54,734 nucleotides of DNA from an uncultured Clostridia bacterium (GTDB lineage Bacteria; Bacillota; Clostridia; Christensenellales; CALVMC01), in assembly GCA_944342015.1 (NCBI GenBank), contig CALVMC010000008.1, forward strand, positions 1 through 54,734, in the 5' to 3' direction. The notes beneath the pieces are model-generated. The model had not been told where the DNA came from. It worked only from the letters and a program-made list of their open reading frames with translations, and did no database searches. Below are positions 54,601 through 54,734 of this stretch, piece after piece; within the stretch, counting starts at the first letter, position 1; every line of letters begins with the position of its first letter. A program made the position numbers and the translations under genes.

Positions 54601-54734
54601 GGAATCCATACTGCCTATATTGAACAGGTAAGCGGCGAAATAAATTTTAATTATTTTGCAGCAGATAATACATACATCGAAGAGCCGGAACCCGAGCCCG
54701 AACCTGAGCCCGAACCTGAGCCTGAGCCCGAACC
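51646..54734 (+). CDS. secreted M60-like zinc peptidase, mucin-protease type (3' end outside window)
   Basis: Open to the window end: at least 1029 residues. A signal sequence (hydrophobic 15-31, likely cleavage after FALA at 39-42) leads an extracellular protein. Zinc site FHELHH at 432-437 (HExxH) with Glu454 17 residues on fits the M60 gluzincin pattern HExxH-x(8-28)-E. After it come beta-sandwich segments, an F5/8C or CBM32-like sugar-binding domain at about 745-885 (MDLGSIKSFQTLIAYYH), a second beta domain to about 1008, then a Glu-Pro repeat (from 1012) typical of a wall-spanning stalk. The family cleaves O-glycosylated mucins. An anchor is expected beyond the edge. Confidence 0.85.
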   Translation, partial: MIRVISIKNKKRVSFFIIILIIMSILLNTISGTFTLSDFALAENTQNLQENQTPDLITTNDITLTQRSTYEILDTIENPDIPDRTYNEYSIKGETSPLDYPKYNQYSSNNKNKDNLDAVLEESKKICNYNNTYYDTITDDKKLLLNGVEVGTFYKHDAAIDNYGGNVSDSEPRLKVKLQINPREHGNVITGLYAPAGELIKVTIPEYMVNKDIKITIGSITQRNNPTDINYLGTSDAAKYRMPCLFNISPELTQTVTNVGNMLGGPIYISGGDEPFKVIVEGAVLYNHFIYGTTTEEQYNQTLSSTAPYFDFEAEFNCYNNLGIRASMPLSFKNSSTENMTSSNLTYENLTDVAEFWSYAFSVTAAFPDTGNDNVKNALFDPYVRKGFAYAFRGGDYLVLPLIFTTYGKVTFHATYILDSVRLYRHGIWAIFHELHHLFQQTDGLTWGASNWTESTNNSLTAALYTMVTDVSGIRTENYSDLESWSWIASNYYTLYRLYMMKTPSVVNPTSSNDIMAAVYATIMHSFGVDTFIKIINYSLASTPTDENFYKAVCEITGYNMEYFLVDEIKFSVSESVIEQYRSFPIYVPVFNVYGSGHILNEYNPDNGTYFPTAIETTRPFAIPYGQTKKLDLNAYFYTLSKTTVNVINVETPKYGTLVENSDGTYNYTPDTNRITESFKVTVELVTEGYDTVTTEVILSFKQNNPDGSYRYTFTPETYLEKTYYTKQIRSNLIDVSVVYSENYDLYTPSIPNPSFATDFKILFDGRYDAYLNGLAGIATPEKPVTIIMDLGSIKSFQTLIAYYHPEKGAAKSVKVYASTADNYSTTLTSSDWNLIYSGQQENDYQQFYELGGFISARYIALYIDDSYDRNGDKYIVMSELEFYVDSSEAKIMFSHQNAAVSYTGDWYEENDMRFVNNTALYGREGAKAEIDFTGTSFSLYSLRSESEATMRIKIDDGEWTTIDLYNFRNNTTNKASYFVNNLSEGIHTAYIEQVSGEINFNYFAADNTYIEEPEPEPEPEPEPEPEPE
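54679..54734 (+). repeat. Glu-Pro coding repeat, cut by the window edge
   Basis: Tandem 6-12 nt units (GAGCCC, GAACCT and similar) encode EPEPEP. It is the start of a proline-rich spacer in the M60-like protein and is likely to vary in length between strains. Confidence 0.9.

Overview
The window reads as chromosomal DNA of an AT-rich, anaerobic, Gram-positive Firmicute of the class Clostridia, probably an uncultured gut lineage. The evidence is a clostridial 2[4Fe-4S] ferredoxin, an electron-bifurcating type [FeFe]-hydrogenase (HydABC), an NfnAB-type transhydrogenase, type-2 PyrF with PyrK/PyrDB, HprK, a DUF4364 protein, a TSCPD protein, and secreted BspA-like and M60-like (mucin-protease type) proteins. 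I see no phage, insertion sequence, CRISPR array or rRNA gene. The genus cannot be named from the sequence alone.

Layout. 1-600: no convincing protein gene. A minus-strand sigma-A-type promoter fires into at least 437 nt of hairpin-rich sequence, a candidate large structured RNA that runs off the window. 722-6281 (-): pyrBCFKDE, the UMP pathway from carbamoyl-aspartate to OMP decarboxylation, with a leader terminator. 6522-10252 (+): decarboxylase-tmk-holB-ricT, in the same order as in Bacillus. 10390-11871 (+): ferredoxin, a His-less HPr-like protein, DUF4364, TSCPD. 11854-15956 (-): hprK, a HAD phosphatase, uvrC, an ArsR regulator; then a lone 61-aa membrane protein (+). 16463-20168 (-): a membrane protein, a degenerate J-domain/TPR protein with a Cys-rich tail, DUF5685, trpS and a PH-like membrane protein. 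20336 (+): a TetR regulator. 21148-26682 (-): chorismate mutase, serS, leuS, gdhA. 26968-33107 (-): hydCBA, nadE, a YkvI-like transporter. 33290-35699 (-): SLOG protein, a small secreted protein, rsfS, a nadD-yqeK fusion. 36798-46234 (-): proS-pgsA-small membrane protein-valS-nth-nfnA-nfnB-obgE, tightly packed. 46436-47863 (+): an unknown membrane protein and an HGSNAT-like acyltransferase. 48003 (-): histidine phosphatase. 48736 (+): tRNA-Ser(UGA). 49117-54734: surface region with a damaged BspA-like lipoprotein gene, an unknown membrane-anchored protein, and a long M60-like peptidase gene open at the window edge.

How it fits together. HydABC (NADH plus reduced ferredoxin to H2), NfnAB (NADH plus ferredoxin to NADPH), the small ferredoxin, NADP-type glutamate dehydrogenase and NadD/NadE give a coherent fermentative redox economy. 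The surface genes suggest contact with host or mucus glycoproteins.

The best candidates for something new are the structured RNA at the left edge; the conserved-looking but functionally unexplained DUF5685 / J-like Cys-tail / membrane-protein triad; a HPr-like protein that lost the phosphorylatable His but kept the serine aligned with the HprK target, encoded close to hprK; and several genes whose TATAAT box lies 6-7 nt from the ATG, predicting leaderless mRNAs. All calls come from reading the sequence; no database or folding program was run.
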